The notes beneath the pieces were generated by a model that was given only the letters and a program-made list of their open reading frames with translations, did no database searches and was not told the DNA's origin. 64,000 nucleotides of DNA from Gongronella butleri (lineage: Eukaryota > Mucoromycota > Mucoromycetes > Mucorales > Cunninghamellaceae): positions 1 to 64,000 of the forward strand of contig JAIWZP010000070.1 in assembly GCA_025201375.1 (NCBI GenBank), read 5' to 3'. A program made the translations under genes and the position numbers. Positions 33,201-43,669 of this stretch are shown here, piece after piece (position 1 is the stretch's first letter; each line of letters opens with the position of its first letter).

Positions 33201-35147
33201 ATGTGCCACAACCACGAAGCCGAGTACCCCAAGAGCGAGCGTGTTGATCCCCCTGTTACCGTCGAATCCATTGAAAAGGTATCGCTGGGCCTAAAATTTG
33301 GCTATCAAAAAAAAAGTCGAATTGACCGCTCATTGCTCTCATTCATAGGCACTTCCTCATTTAAATCTCGAGTGCAGCCATGAAGAGGTCGATGGTATCA
33401 TCCAAAGCACCATTGATGATATCTCGCAGGAGCTGCGCGAAATCAGCTTGAGTGTAAGCGCAAAAAAAGGTGGAAAATCGAAAAGTCAACATGTTAACCA
33501 GTCATCTGTCTTGCACAGATCCACGAAACCCCCGAGGTCGGCATGACGGAGCACCATGCACACGATCTGCTCGCGGATTACATGGAAAGCAAGGGCTTTT
33601 TAGTGACCCGCCACGCTTATGGCATGGAAACAGCCTTCACAGCGGAATTCAGCAATGGTCAAGGCCGACGCATCGGCGTCTGCAGCGAGGTACAAAAGAT
33701 TTAAACCCCGTTTTCTGTGAAACGGTCTGTGCTCACGAGTATTTTTGACCTTGGCCAGTATGACAGTCTGCCAGAAATTGGCCATGCGTAAGAAAATGAA
33801 AAAAAAAAGAACAGCGCGCCTTTTAATCACTGTGTGCCTTCCTTTAGCTGCGGGCATAATTTGATTGCAATCTCGGGTGTTGCGACTGCCATGGCTCTCA
33901 AGGCGCTTCTTGAAAAGGATCTTGCCAGGGGCAAGGTGATTCTTTTTGGCACGCCCGCCGAGGAAGTCTTTATTGGCAAGATCGAGATGGTCAAGCAGCG
34001 CGCCTTCCAGGACAGTGTGGACCTCTGTGTTATGCTGCACCCTGCGTAAGTGGAATTGGATGTGAGTGATGTACGTGGACGCGTCGTTGACGTGTTTTTT
34101 TTCGTTTTTTTATTTTATAGCGCCGGTGACGGCCAGGTAAGTTCATCAATGTCTTCAAAGTCGCGCGATTGTTTGCTCATCTTTTTATTTTGCTGTTCAT
34201 ATAGTACGTGCACATGATTGCTAGCCAGGACGTGCGCATCGAATTCTTTGGTAAACCCACGCACGCGTCTGCGTCGCCTTGGGCCGGCGTCAATGCCCTG
34301 GACGCCGCTGTCGCCTTGTACAACAACATCAGCATGATGCGACAGCAATTGAAACCGACATCTCGCGTCCATGGCATTTTGACAAAGTCGGGAGCTGCGG
34401 TAATTCGAAAAATTACCAAGTTCAAGCGTAAAATCCTCATTTTTTTTTGTTTTTTGTTCCAACTGGTGCATTTAGCCCAACATCATTCCGGATCACACGT
34501 CGGCGTGGTATTACGTGCGCACGCACCGTTATCAAGATATCCACGAGGTTAAAACCAAGCTAGAGGCTTGCATCGAGGCCGCTGCAAAGGCCACAGGCTG
34601 CGACTACAAGTTTGAATGGACTAGCCGCGGGCCGGCCAAGGATGTTGTGCAGAACGAGGCAAGTCGCGTGTCAATTGTTGCGCGAACGCGGATTTTTGAA
34701 TTGATTTTTGCTCACACGCTTTTTTTTTTCCATTGGACCACGTTGTAGATCCTTGCCGACGCGTACGCCTACTACATGGAAAAGGCCGGTATTAAATTCG
34801 CGCCACGCTCGGAGCAGGAGAAAATGGCCAGCGGCTCCACTGACATGGTAAAAAGCCAAAAAAGTATTATTTTGTGCCCTTGCTCATGAATTCATGCTTC
34901 TTTTCATCAGGGAAATGTGAGTTATGCCTGCCCATCGATCCACCCGATGTACGCAATCCACACGACCGCGACGAATCATACGCGCGAGTTCACAGCGGCT
35001 GCCAAGACGGAAATTGCTCACAAGGACACGATCCAAGCATCCAAGGCTCTCGCCCTTGCTGCAGCAAGAGCCTACCTCAGCCAAGGCTACTTTGACGCCA
35101 TCAAGAGCAACTTTGAAGCCACTGTTGCTGTGGAGGATCGCGATTAA
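33201..35147 (+). CDS. M20 family metallopeptidase/amidohydrolase, PM20D2-like, paralogue 2
   Basis: Ten exons: 33201-33278, 33349-33453, 33519-33689, 33759-33787 (29 nt), 33848-34045, 34121-34136 (16 nt), 34205-34399, 34476-34658, 34749-34847, 34911-35147; 436 residues. It aligns with paralogue 1 end to end: MCHNHEAEYPKSERVDPP, IHETPEVGMTEHHAHD, YDSLPEIGHACGHNLIAISG, GTPAEE, KPTHASASPWAGVNALDA, SIHPMYAIHT. The first metal motif is IHETPEVG rather than IHSHPELG, so substrate or metal use may differ. It has four introns that paralogue 1 lacks. The one after residue NE (34659-34748) starts GCAAGT and is a GC-AG intron; the phase and the paralogue alignment both require it. Confidence 0.88.
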
Positions 35148-35827
35148 ATCCCTTTTTTACAATAAACTGGTTTAATACACGCGCCTGCATGCTGCATGGC
35201 CTTGAATTAGCTGTTTTATGCGCTGAGAGTGAACAGTCCGCGTATAGCTTCCATTTGAGCTTTTGAGCGTGGATGTGCGCCACAGGGATGGTGTGCAAAA
35301 TGCCTTTTAATTTTAGTAGCGCGGAATTCAGCGCGTCCCCACGCGCCGTTGATTAAATCTCGCCTAAATTTGATACATGTTGTGAAGCTCTGAAATGCTT
35401 CTCTCGCTCGTGCGTCTTTTTCTGGGAGGGGGGCTCCAGCTGCAAACCTTTGTCAAAAAAAATGCACAAAATTGCCTTTTTCTGGAGATTCATACAATGG
35501 ACCCCGGCGATCCATGAATCATTGATGCATTCACCCCGCCAAGTCTCTGGGTAATGAAATCTGGCCGCGTGGAGCGCTGCCGCATTGGCAAAAAACTTTG
35601 CCACTTGCACAATCCAAAGATCGGCCCCTCGCACACGCGTCATCTTTGGGATGACAGGGATGCCAAGCTGGCGGCCAAAGTGGCCAATCAGACGCTGCGC
35701 AGCTGAGCTTATATATGGGGCGTGGCACGCTGGTCGTTCCGTGCCTTTCCTTTTTTTTCTTTCTTTTTTTTTTTTTTTTTTTCCTCTCACTCACGCTTTC
35801 CCGTATCCCTCTCACCTCTCTTGAATC
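35148..35827. other. Intergenic, promoter region of the SYLF-SH3 gene
   Basis: 680 bases with no supported exon. The right end holds a TATA-like element (35710-35716) and a long pyrimidine-rich leader just before the ATG at 35828. Confidence 0.6.
35710..35716 (+). promoter_or_regulatory. Candidate TATA box
   Basis: TATATAT about 112 bases upstream of the start codon at 35828, followed by a C/T-rich leader. The spacing is normal for a fungal core promoter. Not tested against chance occurrence. Confidence 0.45.
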
Positions 35828-37559
35828 ATGAAAAAGATATCCAACATGGCCTCCGGCATCAACTCGCCGCTGCCTAGCAGCTTGGCTAGTATGTGTTGCT
35901 CTGTTTTGCACGACAAAGTCCCGGAAACTCACCGTGTTCCCGTTTTCCCCACTTTTTTTTTCTTTTAGGCGAGTGCAAGAAGGCCACACGAATCCTCAAC
36001 AGCTTTGTCGGTAAGGACGAACACGATAGAGAAATAGCAAAGGAAGCACAGGACGCTCAATTCCCCTAATAGACCCTGGCCAGGGCCTCGACAAGGTTAT
36101 TCCAGCGAGTATCCTTGAAAACGCGCAAGGTCTCGCTATCTACTCGGTCCTCAAGGCTGGTTTCCTCTTCACGGGCCGTGCCGGCAGTGGTCTAGTCGTT
36201 GCTAGGTAAGAAAGGCGCGCTTAAATTCTCGTTTCATCGAATTTCATCGACTTACACGCTTTTTTGGTGTTGTAGGCTGCCCGACAATAGTACGTGAGCC
36301 TTGGAAAGCTCTAGTCTTGGCATTAAAACGCTAGGCTGGCTGCGCCTGTAGTTCCAGCGACCTAAACTCTTTTTTTTTTCTCAATTTAGGCTGGTCAGCT
36401 CCCTCGGCCATTGCAACCGGCGGCATTGGAGCAGGTGGACAAATTGGTATGTACAATGATCTCACTCGAAATGGGCCCCTTTGTCCCTTGCAAACTGACA
36501 CCCCCTCCCTTTTTCGTTTTTTTTTTCATTTTCAGGCGCTGAATTGACCGACTTTGTTTTGGTCCTAAACTCAAAAGAAGCCGTCAAGACATTTAGCCAA
36601 TTTGGCAACGTGACGCTTGGTGGCAATGTGTCGGGTAAGATGGAAAATGGGACGTCTTTGCAGCAAAAGAGGCTGATCTCTTTTTTTTTTTTTATGATGC
36701 AGTGGCTGCGGGTCCTATTGGGCGCAATGCGGAAGCGTCTGGATCAGCGAGTTTGAAGCACATTGCGGCGATTTATTCTTACAGCAAGACGCGTGGGCTG
36801 TTTGCGGGCGTGTCATTAGAAGGGTCAGTTGTTGTGACGCGCAATGATGCCAACGAAAAGCTATATGGTCGTCGTGTGACGGCCAAGGAGCTGCTCAATG
36901 GGTCTGTTGCGCCACCCACGGAGGCAGACTCGCTGTATCGCGCATTGAATGCGAAATTCCACACGCTGGGCAACACGGGTGCCATGTATGCGCGCAGCAG
37001 CACCAGCGCGGACGGCGATGAAGAGGGAAACGTGGCGTCGTCGCAACCTTTGTACAAGAGCACCAATATCTCAGCGCGCGGCACGCTCCGCCAGCCACCC
37101 CCTGTGCGCCAGACCGCAGGTTATGGCGCTCCAGCCATTGGTGGCCACATCGCACCTCCACCCGCGCCACCTGCACTTCGCTCATCGCCTTACAGCACGC
37201 ACGCACCGCCGCCAACCAATCACAACAGCTACCCAGCGTCGCCAGGCATGTCGTCGCCCCCTCCGTACGCCGCGTCTCCTCAACATGCCTCCCAACCCGC
37301 ATCTTCTTATGGTGCCGATGTCAAACGCGCGCCACCCCCACCCCCCGTCAGCCGCAAGCCGCCTGCACCTCCACAACAGCTGCCTCGCGCACGCGCATTG
37401 TACGCGTTCAATGGCGAACAGGACGGCGATCTCAGCTTCAACGAGAACGACATTATCACTATCGTAGAAAAATCAGATAGCCAGGAAGACTGGTGGACCG
37501 GACGCATTGGATCAAGGCAAGGAGTTTTTCCCGCAAACTACTGCACTTTGATCGAGTAA
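35828..37559 (+). CDS. YSC84: SYLF-SH3 actin-patch protein, Ysc84/Lsb3 type (SH3YL1 family)
   Basis: Seven exons: 35828-35888, 35969-36010, 36073-36205, 36276-36289 (14 nt), 36390-36446, 36536-36634, 36703-37559; 420 residues. The SYLF lipid-binding domain fills about 1-225: ECKKATRILNSFV, DPGQGLDKVIPASILENAQG, LAIYSVLKAGFLFTGRAGSG, SWSAPSAIATGGIGAGGQIG, and ASLKHIAAIYSYSKTRGLFA. The 14-nt exon 4 supplies LPDN of the conserved RLPDNSWSAPSAI stretch. A Pro-rich linker leads to a C-terminal SH3 domain (ARALYAFNGEQDGDLSFNEND, DWWTGRIG, GVFPANY). Ysc84/Lsb3 binds phosphoinositides and actin and works with Las17/WASP in endocytic actin patches. A TATA-like element lies 112 bases upstream of the ATG. 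Confidence 0.92.
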
Positions 37560-40438
37560 TGCACGAGGCACCCACGTCGTCACACATAATATTAGGCAAA
37601 AAATCATAGATTCGCGCCTGAAATTAATAAAAAGGGGTGTTGCAATCTCGATCTTTGTTTCATGGCTACATGACATTACATAAATCTGAAGTCATTTCGT
37701 GGATGGGAGAAAAGGAAGGTGGAGAAAAGAATTGGAGTGATTGCAGGAAAAGATGCTTTGATTTTTCCACCTGGAAGAGTCGTGACTTTTTGAACATGAC
37801 CCTTGCGCGCCATCTAGTATGAGTGCAGAGCTCCAATGGTGACATTCTTCGAATGAGAATTCGTCCGAGTTCTTGATTATATAAACAGTCAATGTCAACG
37901 CATGTAGCAACTCGCTGACAAGCGACGGAATAACCGCAAATATTACTATTTTGCACAAATCACGGCACGTACCTAGTGTACATTGGAGCTCGAGAGCCGC
38001 TTTTCTACGCATGGATTGGGTCCAGTTGTGCAGTGGATTTCAAAGCACTTTGTATTGTATGGATGCCCTCAAATTGCGCGCTGTAAAGAAAATAATTTTG
38101 CAAATGCCACTTCAGCAGGGGAACTCCTCGAATACCCGCGAAATGATGACAAGTCGCTTGCGTCAGAATCAAGGCTCTCGAATACGCTCAGTTTCGTCTC
38201 GGTGACGCGTCCCAATGGCGATTAATCGCTGATTTTCGTGATTTTCAATTAAAAAGTCGCATTTTCTCGACATTTTTGTCATTTTAGCAGCTTGAAACTT
38301 TGTCAGCTGCACAAGACCGTATTCCATCTCAACTTTGTTGCGGAAGAACCAAGGTGCTTAGATGCTACAAACGAACTTTATTATGTAAGAGTTACCCGGC
38401 TCCTTGCATCTTGAGTATCCTTTGCATTAACTGGCATTTGGAACTAGATTCACGGGATGATGCGCGTTGCCAGCTACACCTGTGGCGCTTTCAGGAAAGT
38501 GCAATAACGGCATGGAAGATGGTTGTACCAGAAAAACATGCAAAACAGCAATTTTGTGTACTTTCAGGCGTTTCCTGTCAAACGAATCTCTCGAAACCAA
38601 GCATGATACGTATAGCAGGCTCTCTTGCACATTTTCCATTGTTAAGCGACGCGCTTCATTGCCCATAAAATAACCCAGATCAGAAAAATTGATAAATCGA
38701 AAAAATCGCTCTTTCTATTGCTAAATCTTCTTTCCGGGCAATGGTACAAGATCAAAAATAGCCACGCTGACCGTGACGCACACATTGCTATGAGTTTCCA
38801 GCACGATTACCTTGAAGAAAAGCGCGTAAAATGAAAATAGCTCAAAAACGTGGCATCTTTCTTTCCCTTTCACATCTAGGCCTTATATCGCGTCGCTCAG
38901 AGATGTAAAAATGTAAAACACAACCTGCTCCACCCATCGGTCATGGTTTTGAAAGATTCGATTACGTACAAGTTCATGAAAACACCTAAATTGTTGTTTG
39001 TTTACCGATTTGGAGCAAATAATTTTTCAGCTTCACTGCAATGCTTTACTAAACGCACCAAAGTTGTAGCTGATAACGTCAACCTCATAGTGGATCTGAT
39101 TTCAAATGAATCGATTAATGCAAAGGACACATAAAATGAAAAAAGGTGTAATTATTTTACTCTTCATTGATTATATCGTTCTGGCTGCGTCTGAGCACCT
39201 TGATCCAAGCAGCAATGTTGAATCGCACCTCGGTCCGGTGGGTCTGACAAAGTTTCAAGCCAATCGAAGAGCAGAAATGTCACGAAAAATCCACTTTTTA
39301 CAGGAATCACGACTTCCGTGAATTGCTCGGCAATGGAACGCGCTGCTGAGACAAAACTGAGCGCATTCAGTAGCTGTGCACCTGACGCGCGCGCATATGT
39401 CAAAATTACAGAGGTTTCGAAAAACTCCCCGCTAAAATGGCATTCTTAAAAGTGTCTTTTTTTCAAATCGTGATTTGACCGCGTTCGCTCAATGCAATGT
39501 GCCTTGAAAATTGCACCACAGGTGGCCCCAATCCTTGTGCTCAGAAATAGCCCTCGAGATCCACTCCACTCTGGATGCATACCGAGTAACGCCTGAAAAT
39601 AGTCTTTTACACGTAATTTGCTCCTTTTTAAGACGCTATAGGCTTAATCGCAACGCGTGCAGCCGCATTGGAGTCGCAGCCAGTCAACACAGGTGGCGGC
39701 GCAGCATGGACGCGCATTGGTTCAAGATCGTCGCGTCGTTTTCCATATTTTACGTTTTCAAGCGCCATCTATCGCCATCCATAGCGGTGACACGGTGGGT
39801 CTACCTTTTTTCTCTTTTTTTTCAAGAAAAAATCGCTTTGCGCGGCTAATTATTTGACAAACAATGGTGGTGCACGCCAATGAACACTAGAGAGCCGGCA
39901 AAGAGCCAATAGTGATTTAATGCTCGTTTGTCATTGATCATGCGATGATTATTTTTACGCGCGTGATGTGAAAAAAAAAGTGCACGCCAAAGGCTTCTTT
40001 GCATGGGATGCCTTGATTTCTAATCGCTTCTCATGGCATTGACAATGAAACCTGCAGTCAAGACGCGTCGTGCGCTCCATTTAGGTCTTTTGTTGAGCCG
40101 GATCGACGTGAATGCCTCATCGGATGGTTGCCTAGCATGGGACCGGCAATTATTTATTGTGCTGACACTAAAAGGAGCCCTGGATCAACTTGTTTCCAGA
40201 TGTTACAGAAAAAAAATGGCATGTTGACTTAAAATGCATGACGCTGGCTTTGAAATTGGCTTTGCGCTTTCCATTTTGCGTGAGAACTCTGATGACAATG
40301 CCCTTTTTTAACCGCTGGGCGCAATTCCCGCTGACAAAGGGACCGTCCGCGGAGTTGCATATAAAACGTGGGGAAGAGCATTGACACCCTTTTTTTTTCT
40401 TGCTTTTTTTTCTCACTCTTTGCACTTTATCGCACAAC
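37560..40438. other. 2.9 kb gene-free stretch
   Basis: No exon, tRNA or obvious repeat copy could be supported. Open frames are short, with many lying across AT-rich sequence. It differs from the heptamer-rich islands: I find no cluster of TACTGTA motifs. The right end is the promoter of the dehydrogenase gene. Confidence 0.55.
40360..40366 (+). promoter_or_regulatory. Candidate TATA box
   Basis: TATAAAA within GCATATAAAACGTGG, 73-79 bases before the ATG at 40439, followed by a T/C-rich leader. This is a good match in sequence and spacing for a strongly expressed gene. Confidence 0.5.
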
Positions 40439-42029
40439 ATGTCTACCAACTCGCTCGTCAAATTTGAAAACCTGTCGCCCAAGTTCAGGGAGCTGTATGC
40501 CAAGGCCAAGGACTTCGTCGACGTAAAGCGCCCATATTTTTTTTTTTTTTTTACTCTTGGTTTTCTCACGTTTTATTGCTTTAGAATGAATGTATTCCTG
40601 CCGAACATCTCTTTGAGGAACAAATGGGCAAGGGCGACCAGCGCTGGAAGGTAAATTGGCAATAAAGGACATGGCAATGGATGCAAGTGCTTATTTTTTT
40701 CTCATTTGTGCTAGGTGATCCCCCCTGTCTTGGAGGAATTGAAGGTCAAGGCGCGTTCGCTTGGCCTGTGGAACTTGTTCTTGGGCAAGAGCTACAAGGA
40801 GGGTGCTGGTCTGTCGAACGTGGAATACGGCTTGATTGCGGAATTGACGGGCAAGTGTTCGCGCATTGCGCCCGAGGCGATGAATTGCGCGGCTCCCGAC
40901 ACGGGCAACATGGAGGTCTTTGCCAAGTATGGCACGGAGGCGCAAAAGGCGCGCTGGCTGGTGCCCTTGATGGAGGGCAAGATCCGTTCTGCGTTTGCCA
41001 TGACCGAGCCTCTGGTTGCGTCGTCGGATGCGACCAACATTGAGCTGAACATCCGTCGCGAGGGTGGCGAGTACGTTCTCAATGGTCGCAAGTGGTGGAT
41101 CTCTGGCGCGGGCGACCCCCGCTGCGCCGTGTACCTGGTGATGGGCAAATCCGACGCCGGCAATAAGAACAAGCATCGCCAGCAATCGATTGTCATTGTG
41201 CCTTCCGATACCCCGGGCATCACCGTGGTGCGCCCGCTTACCGTGTTTGGCTTTGACGATGCCCCCGAGGGCCACTGCGAAATCATCTTCAAGGACGTCC
41301 GTGTCCCCGTCGAGAACATTGTTCTCGGCGAGGGCCGCGGCTTCGAGGTCATCCAGGGCCGTCTCGGTCCCGGCCGCATCCACCACTGCATGCGCACCAT
41401 CGGCATTGCCGAGCGTGCCCTGGAATACATGATGGTTCGCGTCACGGACCCCACGCGTCGCACCTTTGGCAAGGGCCTCTCCGAGCACGGCACCATTGTC
41501 CAGGATATCGCCAAATCCCGCATTGAAATTGACCGTGCGCGCTTCCTCGTCTTGAACGCCGCCCAAAAGATTGATGAAGGCAACGCCAAGAGCGCGCTCA
41601 AGGAAATCAGCATGGCCAAGGTAAGGAAAAAAAGAGAAAAACAAAAGTCGCGATTTGACATGTTCTGACGCGTCTTTTTTTTTTTTTTTTTTTTTTAGGT
41701 CGACGTGCCCAGCATGGCTCTGCGCGTGCTTGACCGTGCCATTCAAGCCCATGGTGCTGGTGGTCTCTCGGAAGACTTCCCCTTGGCCAAGATGTACGCT
41801 GGTGTTCGTACGCTTCGCTTTGCCGATGGCCCTGATGAGGTCCACTTGTTGTAAGTACACGCAAATGAACATGGCAGAGCCCTGTCGCGACTGGGAAACT
41901 CACCTGTTTGCTTCTCTCTTCTATAGCCAATTGGGTCGCAATGAATTGCGTCGCGCGGAGGAGATCCGTGCCCTTCAACAGCAACAAAAAGCCAAGGCAG
42001 TGGCTCTTTTGAACAAGGCCAAGCTCTAA
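40439..42029 (+). CDS. Peroxisomal acyl-CoA dehydrogenase family protein, ACAD11-like, with C-terminal AKL
   Basis: Five exons: 40439-40522, 40585-40650, 40715-41620, 41699-41850, 41927-42029; 436 residues, a standard ACAD length. Motifs include [20 protein letters not shown], the FAD/substrate loop [29 protein letters not shown], and the [19 protein letters not shown] helix. C-terminal motifs are [19 protein letters not shown] and [14 protein letters not shown]. These place it with the dehydrogenase half of ACAD11/ACAD10; the kinase half is absent. It ends in LLNKAKL: the last three residues fit the PTS1 consensus, so import into peroxisomes is likely. It would carry out an FAD-dependent first dehydrogenation of acyl-CoA. 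A TATA-like box precedes it, and codon choice in exon 3 (many C-ending codons) hints at high expression. Confidence 0.92.
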
Positions 42030-42526
42030 ATGCATACCATTTGAACTGTACTAATACAACAAATAAAAAGTGAAAGCCCTCGTTTGTATCATACTTTTTT
42101 ATGGATATCGCGTATCATATTTGGTTCTACGTCTATGATATTGACATCAGTGATGAATTTTTTTTTTGTAATTGTTGTTGACTTGTTGCATCATACCTAC
42201 GTTTCCAGCAGAGAACTATGATATCATGCGGTATGATACTTAATATGATAGCTGTCATAATACAGTAGTGTCATTGCACCGACCCCTGTTTGTTGGTGTC
42301 GTGCGTATCATACAGTATCATCATCATCATACCGACATACCCTATCATGCACTGCCGAGAAAATGCACAAATGCACGATTTTCATCCGTTTTGGAACTTT
42401 GGAACTTTTGGATTTTGCTCATGATCTGTCCGTGCTTCAATCTCAGTGGACAGAAAATGACGCGTGTTACGATATCATATCATTTCGATGCCTGAAAAAA
42501 AAACATCGCACTACACCCCTGCACGG
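42030..42526. other. AT-rich island with TATCATA-type short repeats
   Basis: After the AATAAA of the dehydrogenase (about 42061) comes a run of related words such as GTATCATAC, ATATCATAT and ATACAGTATCATCATCATCA, spaced over 42085-42480. No gene seen. Together with the following repeats it forms the second repeat island. Confidence 0.55.
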
Positions 42527-43062
42527 CACAAAAACGCACACGTTTACCTTTTTTTTAAAAAAAAAAAAGAGCACGTTTTTCAGATTTTGCTGACCTGCTG
42601 TGCCTCCAGAATTTTTTTTACTGTATAGCTCACTTGCCCGCCAATGAAACATGCGCCACGGCATACAGTATAAAACTACTGTATAGCCCACTGAGCACTG
42701 ATCAAGCAAGATGGACCCGCTCAATTTTTTTTGGACTCGAAAATGCCAAAAACCTCCTACTACCGTATATTTGTACTACTGAATTTTGCATTCATCTCGC
42801 CATCTGCATGGTCGACCCCGCACAAAAACAGCTACTGTAACAGCCGCATCGCATTCAGCGCAAAAATTGCAACAAAAAGCTTAAATTAAACCCCCAAAGC
42901 GCTACGACCACTTTTAAAAATTCAGGGGTCACACATTTCAATCTCAGAAATGCCAAATTTGGGAAATTTCGAACTCCGAGTGATCAATGCATCCCAAACA
43001 GGTAACTCCGACGATTTGCTATTGGCAGACAAAATGGCACCTTGGCACGTCACCCCACCATT
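42527..43062 (+). repeat. Dispersed repeat, copy 2 (partner at 9628-10108)
   Basis: Aligns with 9628-10108 over its full length in the same orientation. Relative to copy 1 it carries extra segments containing ACTGTA/TACAGTA at about 42620, 42665-42685, 42755-42780 and 42832-42842. No open frame or terminal repeat was found. It ends about 195 bases before the tRNA gene. Confidence 0.75.
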
Positions 43063-43256
43063 GCAAATTTCATTGCGATCGAAGAAGAATTTGACCAGGA
43101 CATCACACTGTAGCATAATTATGCAAGATTTTGGATTCATCTGCACAACAATGGGCGCTCGACTGACCTCTTCTGGTTGTTTTTTTTGCGTACAGCATGC
43201 TTTTTTGGCGAAATTTCAAGGTCACCAATAGCCAAACACTCCAGTTTTCTTAAAAT

Positions 43257-43339
43257 GGAGAGATGGCCGAGTTGGTCTAAGGCGCCAGGTTAAGGCCCTG
43301 GTCTCTTCGGAGGCGTGGGTTCAAATCCCACTCTCTTCA
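43257..43339 (+). tRNA. tRNA-Leu (anticodon AAG)
   Basis: An 82-base cloverleaf plus discriminator A. The acceptor stem GGAGAGA pairs with TCTCTTC (one G-U). The D arm has GCC/GGC. The anticodon arm CCAGG-TTAAGGC-CCTGG reads AAG at positions 34-36. A long variable arm (TCTCTTCGGAGG) is typical of leucine class II tRNAs, and the T arm is GTGGG-TTCAAAT-CCCAC. The internal A box (TGGCCGAGTTGG) and B box (GGTTCAAATCC) are intact. A run of seven T (43343-43349) just downstream is a Pol III terminator. There is no intron. It sits inside the second repeat island. Confidence 0.95.
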
Positions 43340-43669
43340 CTATTTTTTTGCATTTTCAAAAAGCAAAATTATTTATTCCGGGTCATTTTTTGGCATTTTT
43401 ATATAACCTCCGCTGCGGTGTCTAAATTTTGACGTGTATGCTTTTTTTGAATCGCACTCCGATCTATTTTTGATGGACATGGTGCTGTTTGTTGCTGATG
43501 GGGTCTTGGAGGTCCTTCTTGCACAGCATTTGGCAATTTTTTTTGAGAGATCGCCATAAGATTTCGGCTACAACTTGGTGTTGTGCTGTGTGCAAAACAG
43601 CAAAATATATCGGTATCATACAACACGGAGTGTCCACCGGTCTACGGTAAATCTGGAGGCAGTGATAGT

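Noticed and set aside
40691..41872. 393-codon open frame on the minus strand
   Set aside because: It is fully antisense to the ACAD gene, shows no domain, and arises from the codon bias of the sense exon.
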